A model generated the notes under the pieces. It did not search any database, was not told the DNA's origin, and saw only the letters and a program-made list of their open reading frames with translations. The position numbers and the translations under genes are program-made. This document shows, one piece after another, positions 17,805 to 25,023 of a stretch of DNA of 40,283 bases. Source of the stretch: Gammaproteobacteria bacterium (GTDB lineage: Bacteria > Pseudomonadota > Gammaproteobacteria > Steroidobacterales > Woeseiaceae); NCBI GenBank assembly GCA_013151645.1, contig JAADHU010000007.1, positions 1 through 40,283 on the forward strand, read 5' to 3'. How positions within the stretch are numbered: position 1 is the stretch's first letter; every line of letters begins with the position of its first letter.

Positions 17805-18490
17805 ATGGCCCGCAATGCGGGGAAGAACGGGGTCACCAGTGCCAGTACGGGCATCGGTCGAAACCTCACAGAAACACTGGCTGAGAATGGTTATCACGTA
17901 TACGCCGGCGCACGCAAAGACGCCGATCTCGCAGCGCTTGATGCGATCGAAAACGTCACTGCCGTAAGACTCGACGTGACCCGGCAGGACCAGGTTGACG
18001 CAGTTGTCGAAATGATCAGTGGGTCGGGCACGGGCCTGTATGGCCTGGTTAACAACACTGGATCGAAGCGTATACAGACTCGCTAGCGACGGAAATGGAG
18101 CCGAATGGCGTCGAAGTCAGTGTTATCGAGCCCGGTAACTACAAGTCAAACATTCGTCGTAGCAGTGTGGCTCGCGGGTTAGAGAAAGCGAAAGTCGCAG
18201 GTCGCGAAGTGACCGATGAAATGAAACAGGGCTACGACGCGACGGCCGAGCGTGAACTATCTTTCAAGGAACCTGATGAAGTGTCCGAAGCATTCATGCA
18301 TGCCCTGTTTGACGACAATCCGTTACGTCGTTACATGGTTGTCCCCAATGCGGAAGAACAGAGCATAACCATTCGCACAAAGGTCGGGGAGCTTGTACAA
18401 CTGAACGAGTGGGGTCCCTATAGCTACAGCCGGGATCAATTGATTGAGCTGCTTGATGAAGCGCTCTCCAGAGCTGCGCCTTCGGAATAG
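17805..18490 (+). pseudogene. SDR pseudogene lacking its catalytic core
   Basis: Two frames of one SDR. The first (17805-18086) covers the cofactor fold: ASTGIGRNLTETLAENGYHV, LDVTRQDQVDAV and GLYGLVNNTG. It then hits a stop. The second frame resumes from IEAYTDSLATEMEPNGVEV (from about 18065) through VIEPGNYKSNIRR to the end at 18490. The stretch that should lie between NNAG and EAYTDSL, roughly 70 residues including the Ser and YxxxK, is absent at the DNA level, and the join is out of frame. The first Gly of TGxxxGIG is also changed (TSASTGIG). It is dead as a dehydrogenase. Confidence 0.85.
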
Positions 18491-18582
18491 TCCCGGCAGT
18501 TCCGGCACGGGGCCCAGGGAATGGGGTTGATACGCTCACCCCTTTTCCAGGATCGCATGTTGGTCAGTTGCCGGCATTCGTA

Positions 18583-18837
18583 CTATTCCTCGACGCCTCG
18601 CTTGCGGCCAGTGAACATCGCTTTGACGAGATTTTCCTTGTCAGCATAGCTTGCGTGCACGACGCCACCGATGTGCAGCAAAACCAACAACAACGTGAAG
18701 TTAGCAAAGAACTCGTGCAATTCCTCCCAGAATTCTTCACGCACATCGTTGATTTTTCCGCGTTCGTCTTCGTCGGCATAGGCGCTCGACACTATCGCCG
18801 GCAACGAAGGCGATGCCTCTGTGTCGGCGACCCAGCC
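18583..18837 (-). pseudogene. C-terminal fragment of a cytochrome b561-type protein
   Basis: The last 84 codons on the minus strand match the end of cytochrome b561/hydrogenase-type b cytochromes: EEFWEELHEFFANFTLLLVL, then HIGGVVHASYADKENLVKAM and FTGRKRG. The final membrane helix and its His residues are there, but the three upstream helices and other haem ligands are missing. The open frame runs on to 19302 only because it shadows the LuxR-type gene on the other strand. The fragment has its own stop at 18583-18585. It is a gene remnant. Confidence 0.7.
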
Positions 18838-18908
18838 TGCGAGCTGGCCCGGCATCTTCTTCGACCGCGTATAACACGAGCCCGGTATACGCGCTGCCGG
18901 ACAGGCTG

Positions 18909-19283
18909 ATGAGCATTGCCGCGTTCGGCATCGGATTTTTGTGGCATCAATTGGCCCGGACTCGACAGGGCCTGGGGGAGGCCGTCGCCGAGGCAGAACA
19001 GTGGCGAAGTGAAAACCGGCAGCTGCTAATGGGGTTCGGAATTGCCATCCAGAATCAGTTCGACCGCTGGAAACTCTCGCGCGCGGAGGCCGAAGTCGGG
19101 CTGCTGTTATTGAAGGGTCTGAGTCGCAAGGAAATTGGTGAAGTTCGCCAGACGAGTGAACGAACAGCCAGGGAACAGGCGCGCGCGTTGTACAGAAAAT
19201 CCACACTTTCCGGTCGATCGACGCTCTCCTCGTTCTTTCTGGAAGACTTGCTTCCGCCTTCAGGCGCAGCTGCAAATAAGTGA
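18909..19283 (+). pseudogene. LuxR/HTH regulator, N-terminally truncated
   Basis: From ATG 18909, 124 residues: the end of one membrane helix (MSIAAFGIGFLWHQL), a coiled-coil-like stretch (residues 16-45) and a LuxR-type helix-turn-helix. The HTH reads LSRAEAEVGLLLLKGLSRKE, IGEVRQTSERTAREQARALY and ends SFFLEDLLPP. Relatives I know of carry two N-terminal membrane helices and are near 170-200 residues. The missing part would lie where the cytochrome b561 fragment begins on the other strand. The HTH itself is intact, so a short protein may still be made. No convincing ribosome-binding site precedes 18909. Confidence 0.6.
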
Positions 19284-19358
19284 CACTGTGAAAAACAGGC
19301 ACAACTGAGACGATTTCGTATCCGGTGATTTACACCATCGTCCCGCACTTCCGTGCGA

Positions 19359-21395
19359 TCACTGACTCCAGTGAATCTCCCCGTTCAACGCGGGCACAGC
19401 CCCATCGCAGCGTTGTTCGAATCGCAGATCAATCGCGATCATCGTCGTCCTGTCGTAGGTCACATTATCAACCACAAACCAGCCGGACAGTTTGTTACAG
19501 CCACGGCCTACGCCGGACCAGTCCAAGCCACCTTTCGCCGGGTTGTGGAGCAGATATCGTTGCAAGTCTCCGTAGTAACCGACCTCGAGTCGGGTAATGT
19601 TGTCCATGCCCTGGAATTTCCCCTGCCAGTTTTCTGCTCCGTCGACGGTTACCTGCAACATCATGCCCATTGGTTCGACCGTGATCTGGCTGTCAGCCGG
19701 CGTATAGACGTACTCGCCACCCTGCCCAACCCAGTCCCCCACCTCACTTACCAGGTAGACGTAGTTGCCGGATGACGGCGTAGCGCCAGGCACCGGCTCC
19801 CACAAGTCTAAGGGAGGCGGCATAACCGGGCCGGGTGGTTCCGTCATGTCGGTGGCATCCCAACGAAATGCGCCGTACAACGCAGGCGTGAACGCTTCGC
19901 AGTGTTGCTCGAAACGAATATCAAGCGACGTGAGAGCATCACCGTCATAAATGACTTCGTCGACCACGAACCATCCGGTCAGCCTGTTGCAACCACGGCC
20001 CTCGCCGGACCAGTCTAACCCGCCTTTCGTGGGATTCTGGAATGGATCGCGTTGCACATAAGGGTAGTAGCCCGGTTCGATTCTATCCATCGAATTCATA
20101 GCGCGAAAGTTACCGCTCCACCATTCGTCCCCAAAGACGGAAACGGACACAAGCGGGCCTGCCGCATTCGCGGTGATGACAGAATCATCCCCCGTATACA
20201 TATAGTTCGCACCGGCGCCGACCCACTCATATCGCTCACTTTCCATGTAGACGAAATTGCCGGTCGCCGGGATGACGCCGGGAGCTGGTTTCCACAGGAA
20301 GTCCGGAGGCGGCACGAGGCGGCCGAGCGCGCTGGTCGTGTCGCTGGCGTCCCAATGAATCTCCCCGCGCAATGCGGGAACGTTACCCTCACAGTATTGC
20401 TCGAACCGCAAATCGATGCCGGTGAGCGTCGGGCCGTCGTAAGTCACCTGATCGATAACGAACCAACCGTTCAAAGTGTTGCAGCCTCGGCCGTCACCAC
20501 CCCAATCCATCCCACCCGCCGCGGGAACGTGAAACGGGTAACGCTCGAGATTGACGTATGAGCCTTCCTCGAGTTGGGTGAAAGTATCCGGCAGCTGAAA
20601 GTCGCCACTCCAGACCTCATCGCCATGCACACTAACATTGAGAAAAGCGCCGCTTGCCGCAATCGTTATCTCGCTATTTGCGTTTGTATAGTTGTAGTCC
20701 AGGCTATTACCAACGTAGTCGCCTAAATCACTCTTCAGGCTAACGAAGCTGGATCCCGCCTGCGGTGGCTCACCCGCCGGGATCGCGATGGGAGGTGGAT
20801 TCTGAACGGGTGCTGGATCTGGATTATCATTCGCGTTCCAGTGAATTTCTCCGCGCAGTGCGGCAGCGCTTCCATCGCAGAATTGCTCGAACTGCAAGTC
20901 GATACCGGTGAGCCTGGTGCCGAAATAAACGACCCGGTCAATGGTTAGCGACGCCGTTATATCGTTACAACCGCGTCCACCACTACCGAGCCATTCCATG
21001 CCGCCCACGCCGATGTCGTAAAACGGGTATCGCCCGAGATTTTCATAGGTGCCCGGCTCAAGCTTCCAGAGCTTGTGGGACAACCTGAAATCACCAAACC
21101 ACGTTTCTTGGCCCTCGACTCTTACTTTCAGAAAAGCTTTGTTGGATGAAACAAATATTTCCGAGTCCACCGTCGTATAGGAGTAGTTCTGGCCGCCGCC
21201 AATGACATCTCCGGCTTCACTTGTAAGCTCGACGTAGCTGACATCTTCTTGTATCGGCGGTGGTGTTGGCGATGGTGTTGGCGATGGTGTCGATGGACTG
21301 ATCAAGGGTTGTGCCGCCGATCCTCCCGAACCGCATGCGACAACAAGGAACAGGTACGCGACCAGAAGTGCACTTTGAAGTCGACGCTCGATCAT
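19359..21395 (-). CDS. lipoprotein built of four ~135-residue repeats with conserved Cys pairs
   Basis: A 678-residue exported protein. The signal peptide ends in VVACGSGG, so Cys21 is probably lipidated. A Pro/Ser/Thr spacer follows (TPSPTPSPTPPP). Four homologous domains occupy residues 52-187, 216-350, 380-514 and 544-678, joined by Pro-rich linkers. Each has a beta-rich start (YVxLxSExGDxVGxGxxYxY), then GGxxWxGxGRGCN, then IDLRFEQxC and a GEIHW end. The two Cys are exactly 30 residues apart in all four (143/173, 305/335, 469/499, 633/663), suggesting one disulfide per domain. I do not recognise the family; a surface binding or structural role is a guess. Confidence 0.88.
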   Translation of the reverse strand: MIERRLQSALLVAYLFLVVACGSGGSAAQPLISPSTPSPTPSPTPPPIQEDVSYVELTSEAGDVIGGGQNYSYTTVDSEIFVSSNKAFLKVRVEGQETWFGDFRLSHKLWKLEPGTYENLGRYPFYDIGVGGMEWLGSGGRGCNDITASLTIDRVVYFGTRLTGIDLQFEQFCDGSAAALRGEIHWNANDNPDPAPVQNPPPIAIPAGEPPQAGSSFVSLKSDLGDYVGNSLDYNYTNANSEITIAASGAFLNVSVHGDEVWSGDFQLPDTFTQLEEGSYVNLERYPFHVPAAGGMDWGGDGRGCNTLNGWFVIDQVTYDGPTLTGIDLRFEQYCEGNVPALRGEIHWDASDTTSALGRLVPPPDFLWKPAPGVIPATGNFVYMESERYEWVGAGANYMYTGDDSVITANAAGPLVSVSVFGDEWWSGNFRAMNSMDRIEPGYYPYVQRDPFQNPTKGGLDWSGEGRGCNRLTGWFVVDEVIYDGDALTSLDIRFEQHCEAFTPALYGAFRWDATDMTEPPGPVMPPPLDLWEPVPGATPSSGNYVYLVSEVGDWVGQGGEYVYTPADSQITVEPMGMMLQVTVDGAENWQGKFQGMDNITRLEVGYYGDLQRYLLHNPAKGGLDWSGVGRGCNKLSGWFVVDNVTYDRTTMIAIDLRFEQRCDGAVPALNGEIHWSQ
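19362..21242 (-). repeat. four diverged in-gene domain repeats
   Basis: DNA for the four domains lies at 20835-21242, 20346-20750, 19854-20258 and 19362-19766, with a period of 486-492 bases. Protein identity is obvious by eye, while the DNA has drifted. Confidence 0.85.
21262..21294. repeat. 12-base tandem repeat coding the Pro/Ser/Thr spacer
   Basis: GGTGTTGGCGAT occurs twice exactly (21262-21273, 21274-21285), followed by a shortened copy. It encodes the TPSP repeats between the lipid anchor and the first domain and could vary in length by slippage. Confidence 0.7.
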
Positions 21396-21499
21396 GAAAA
21401 CACCCGCTTTTAGCTTCTTTTGGCTGATTTAGTGGACATATTCCAAGTATTTATTTGCGATTTTGGTCCAAGATTACCATAACACTACGTGCCCGCCTG

Positions 21500-21643
21500 T
21501 TACCTGCAAATATAATCTTCAATGTTGAACGCCAGCACATCGAGCGGCACGTTACCACCGAGCACCGCCGTGTCATTGAAAGAACGCGGATCATTACGTG
21601 GTCCCAGCGCCGTCCGAACCATTGAACGCAGGCGATTGATTTC
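21500..21643 (-). pseudogene. C-terminal remnant of a second DUF885 gene
   Basis: The minus strand reads EINRLRSMVRTALGPRNDPR then SFNDTAVLGGNVPLDVLAFN and IEDYICR, ending in its own TAA at 21500-21502. This aligns without gaps to the last residues of the intact DUF885 protein at 22545-24380 (HEINRLRSMAQTALGPRYDL...). Upstream of codon GAA 21643 the similarity stops abruptly. It is the tail of a tandem paralogue whose other ~560 codons are gone; DjlA now sits between the two. Confidence 0.85.
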
Positions 21644-21663
21644 AACGAAAAATCAACCGTTCC

Positions 21664-22437
21664 TTACCTGACGTCAGATCGCGAATTCTTGATCATGTTA
21701 TAGGCGGAATTGAGTTCTCGCGAACGCTCTTCGGCGACCGGACGCATGCTTTCCGGCAGTCCCCGCGCCGCCAGCTTGTCCGGGTGATTCTGGCTGATGA
21801 GCTTGCGGTAGGCACGCTTGATTTCGGACGGCGTCGCGTTCACTGAGAGGCCAAGCGCCGCATAGGCATCCGCCAGTCGGTCTTTTTGTGGCTGGCCGCC
21901 CATCGCCGACGGTCCGCCCATCGCCGCACGCAACAGCGCCTCGAGTTGTGAGACGTCGGCCTCCCTAAGGCCGAGTCGCTGCGCAATGTGTACCAGCATC
22001 GCGCGTTCGGCGGGATCCACTCGCCCGTCAGCAACGACCGCCATGCATTGCAGTTGCAGGAATAGCTGCAGCAGTGGCCCACGACCGCGACTGATTTGTG
22101 CGAACTGATCGACTGCGGCGTCGAGGTCAAAACCCGCTTGTTTGCCACGGTTGAAGGCGGCTTTCGCCTGCTTGCGGGTCTCACCGTGCAGCTTGAGCAT
22201 GTTAAAAATTTGCTCGACAGCATTGATCTCATCACGCGTTACAACATTGTCTGCCTTGCACAACGCGCCCATGATGGAAAACGTCGAGTCGAGCAAATGC
22301 GCCTGGGTAACCTGCAGGTTGCCGACGATGAACTGCCGCACCGCAAAACTGGCGGCGTAACCTAACAGTCCGCCGAAAACGAGGCCGGCAAAGCCGCCGA
22401 AGAGCGCGCCGAGCATGGCGCCGATGATGGTGAGCAT
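21664..22437 (-). CDS. djlA: DjlA-like membrane-anchored J-domain co-chaperone
   Basis: A 257-residue type III membrane co-chaperone that stimulates DnaK. Residues 4-30 are one Gly-rich membrane helix (GALFGGFAGLVFGGLLGYAA), as in DjlA. Residues about 45-170 are a TerB-like helical domain (MGALCKADNVVTRDE and AVVADGRVDPAE repeats). Residues 190-257 are the J domain with the essential HPD at 218-220 (ISQNHPDKL). No clear ribosome-binding site precedes the ATG. The length and order match the family. Confidence 0.93.
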   Translation of the reverse strand: MLTIIGAMLGALFGGFAGLVFGGLLGYAASFAVRQFIVGNLQVTQAHLLDSTFSIMGALCKADNVVTRDEINAVEQIFNMLKLHGETRKQAKAAFNRGKQAGFDLDAAVDQFAQISRGRGPLLQLFLQLQCMAVVADGRVDPAERAMLVHIAQRLGLREADVSQLEALLRAAMGGPSAMGGQPQKDRLADAYAALGLSVNATPSEIKRAYRKLISQNHPDKLAARGLPESMRPVAEERSRELNSAYNMIKNSRSDVR

Positions 22438-22544
22438 GCGCGTAGTCTATCAATGAATCCCACGGCGGTATTGATGTCTGGCCGACTATTTGCAAGACAA
22501 TTGTTAATCGACTTGGCGTTTTCGGGAGTCGCCGGTTACGGGGT

Positions 22545-24380
22545 TCATTCAACTGGTGAACGGCGAATGTAGTCCTCGACGTTCAGGGCCAGCACATCGA
22601 GCGGCACGTTGCCGCCGAGCACCAATGTGTCATTGAAAGCGCGCAGATCATAACGCGGCCCCAGTGCCGTCTGAGCCATGGAACGCAGACGATTGATTTC
22701 ATGGTGACCCACTTCATATCCACACGCCTGGCCCGGCCAGGAACAATAGCGATCCACCTCGCTCGCGACTTCCAGCGGATTCGACCCGTTCACGTCCACG
22801 AAGAAGCGCACGGCTTGCTCGCGCGACCAGCGTTTGGCGTGCAGGCCGGTGTCGACGACCAGGCGGCAGGCGCGAAATGCGATGGACTGCAGGTAACCGA
22901 GCCTTCCTGCGGGGAAGTCATCGTATATGCCGAGCTCGTCGCAAAGTTGCTCGGCGTAAAGCGCCCAGCCCTCGGAGTAGGCATTGAATGCCAGCACTGA
23001 CTGAATCAACGGCAGCGTCTGCGCATACTCGCCCTGCCACACGTGCCCGGGAATGGCCTCGTGATACGCAAGATCGGGCAGGCTGTAGCGACTGTGCAGA
23101 TCGGTCGTGCGCAGGTTCAGCCAGAACTTTCCCGGGATCGTGCCGTCGATGGAACCGGGACCACCGTAGGCCGCGGGTGCCCCGGGCTCCTCTTCGGGCG
23201 GTAGACGACGAACTTCGAGATTGCCGCGCATGAGGGTGTTAAATGCCTGCGGCAGGCGTTGACGAATCTTCGCGAGACTTTCCTGGATAACCGCGAGGAT
23301 TTCCTCACGCCCCTCGTCGCCTTCCGGAAACCGGTAACGCGAATCGTTCGCCAGGGCTTGCATTCGCTCGCCCACCGAGCCCCGCGAATAACCAAGACTT
23401 TGCAGGATGGGATGCATGCGAGCGTGCAAGATCTCGATCTGTTCGAGACCCAATCGATGCACCTCGTCGGGCGTCATCGTGGTCGTCGTCGAGGCCTTCA
23501 GCGCCCAGCGATAGTATTCCTCGCCGTGGGGCCGGGCCCACATGCCGGGATCGTCCGTGGCCGACTGCCGCTGCCGGCGCAGTTCCTCAAGTTGTCGCTC
23601 GAGTGCCGGTGCAACCTCCGCCGTCGTGACCTGCCGCGCACGTGCGGCCCAGTCGCCGGGAACATCCCGGGTCCTGGCGGCGATGGAAGCGACGAGCGAA
23701 CCGCCCGACTGCGCGCTCTCGATGGAACGGCTAAACTGCCCGATGGCTTTGTCCAGCAGAAATGCCGGCGGCACCAGGCCTGCCTCCCGCGCATGCTGTA
23801 TACGTTCCAGTTCACCATCGAGTACCGCAGGATAAAGCGACAGGCGCGCGAGCCAGGCCTCGGCGTCGGTGGCGTCGGCGACGAGGTGCTCACTGTCGAG
23901 GAAACGCGGAATATCGAGGTACGCGCCGACGTTCTGTATGACCACGTAGGGCGAGTTCCGCCACTCACCGACGGCGACATCCCCGTACGGCAGAGCGAAC
24001 CCCTCCAGCGCCGTGCGGTAGGCGCTTTTGACGACCTCAAGAGCGGTGCGCGTTTCGTGGTCGAGCGCGCTTGTGTCCACCGAACTTGCACGCGCCAGGT
24101 CCTCGCGCACAATTTGTTCGATGGCCTGAGTACCTGTGGCAGAGCGATCCGTCAGCCGGGACCGGAGTGCACTGTGCTCACCCTTGTCCACGCCGAGCGA
24201 GGTCGCCCGTTCCGGCTGCTTGCTCAGCAGTCGATAAGCGATGTCATCCAGCAATGCGCGGACATCGTGTGCCGAGTTCGTGAGGCGCGCCGCTGGCTGC
24301 GACGCACAAGCAGGCAACTGCAGCAATAGCGCGGAGGTGGCAAGACCCGCCATGGCATCGCGGCGCGTTATCTTGTTCAT
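22545..24380 (-). CDS. DUF885-family lipoprotein, putative metallopeptidase-like
   Basis: A 611-residue exported protein. The N-terminus has a twin-Arg motif (ITRRDAM) and a lipobox (QLPAC, Cys25), so it is probably a Tat-exported lipoprotein. The rest is the all-helical DUF885 domain. The hallmark HEAIPGH (His440, Glu441, His446) lies in DLAYHEAIPGHVWQGEY and looks like a zinc site. A further conserved block is YEVGHHEINRLRSMA near the end. DUF885 proteins are thought to be peptidases, but the substrate is unknown. It overlaps the upstream membrane gene by four bases (ATGA), so they are co-translated. A broken paralogue's tail lies at 21500-21643. Confidence 0.9.
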   Translation of the reverse strand: MNKITRRDAMAGLATSALLLQLPACASQPAARLTNSAHDVRALLDDIAYRLLSKQPERATSLGVDKGEHSALRSRLTDRSATGTQAIEQIVREDLARASSVDTSALDHETRTALEVVKSAYRTALEGFALPYGDVAVGEWRNSPYVVIQNVGAYLDIPRFLDSEHLVADATDAEAWLARLSLYPAVLDGELERIQHAREAGLVPPAFLLDKAIGQFSRSIESAQSGGSLVASIAARTRDVPGDWAARARQVTTAEVAPALERQLEELRRQRQSATDDPGMWARPHGEEYYRWALKASTTTTMTPDEVHRLGLEQIEILHARMHPILQSLGYSRGSVGERMQALANDSRYRFPEGDEGREEILAVIQESLAKIRQRLPQAFNTLMRGNLEVRRLPPEEEPGAPAAYGGPGSIDGTIPGKFWLNLRTTDLHSRYSLPDLAYHEAIPGHVWQGEYAQTLPLIQSVLAFNAYSEGWALYAEQLCDELGIYDDFPAGRLGYLQSIAFRACRLVVDTGLHAKRWSREQAVRFFVDVNGSNPLEVASEVDRYCSWPGQACGYEVGHHEINRLRSMAQTALGPRYDLRAFNDTLVLGGNVPLDVLALNVEDYIRRSPVE

Positions 24381-24871
24381 TGGGTCATCGCGGACTGTCG
24401 TCGGATCCAGAGCAATTGCAGGCTGATGCCGACGAGGAAAAGGACCAACAGCCCCAGGTAGGACATTTTCATCAGCGGCGCTTCGATGGACGTTAGCACC
24501 GGGTCGCCCACCGGCAAACGCAGCAAACCGTCGGTCACCGCCGGAACAAGGTGAAAGAGCAGGGTCGCCGAGTAACAGACGGCTTGCACGTAGCGGGACA
24601 ATTTTCCGAACAGTTTCAGGGTCGCGGCCACCGTTCCTGCTGCTAACGCCAGCAACGTCATCACCGCCAGTCCGTGCCCGGGACCGAACTCACCGTGTTG
24701 AAAAATAACCAGGGCCGTGCCGGCCGTCAGCAGGGTGCTTAGCAGATAAACTTGCCCTGACCGCGTTTGCAGCAAGATTTCCTTGAATTTAATGAGTGTA
24801 AAGCCACCGCTGATCAGGGCGATGATGCCCATGGCGATATGAAACCAGCCTATTGGGATTATTTCAGGCAT
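24377..24871 (-). CDS. small inner-membrane protein, function unknown
   Basis: A 164-residue protein with about five hydrophobic segments (residues 8-28, 42-60, 68-88, 95-115 and 133-155). The first helix starts IGWFHIAMGIIALISGGFTL, and a His-rich loop (FQHGEFGPGHG) follows the second. The layout resembles DUF2306-like small membrane proteins, but I cannot name it with confidence. Its stop overlaps the start of the DUF885 lipoprotein gene by four bases, which implies a shared function or at least shared expression. Confidence 0.75.
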   Translation of the reverse strand: MPEIIPIGWFHIAMGIIALISGGFTLIKFKEILLQTRSGQVYLLSTLLTAGTALVIFQHGEFGPGHGLAVMTLLALAAGTVAATLKLFGKLSRYVQAVCYSATLLFHLVPAVTDGLLRLPVGDPVLTSIEAPLMKMSYLGLLVLFLVGISLQLLWIRRQSAMTQ

Positions 24872-25023
24872 GCCACATTCCCGGTTCTATTGTTGGAGCG
24901 ATGCTATCACGGCGTCAACAGTCCGTGCGTCGCACGATTGATAGCGTGTTACTGGGTGACTCCAATAGTGATCAGCACCTCGCGCAACACGCCGATAAAT
25001 TTCGCCACGGTTTGGCGAACGGT

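Noticed and set aside
18583-19302. 239-codon minus-strand frame treated as one gene
   Set aside because: Only the last 84 codons resemble a protein family (cytochrome b561). The rest is antisense to the LuxR-type HTH gene.
23259-24329. Long plus-strand open frame (356 codons) opposite the DUF885 gene
   Set aside because: It is antisense to a well-supported gene, is rich in Arg/Cys/His without any domain, and has no ribosome-binding site. It is a codon-bias shadow.
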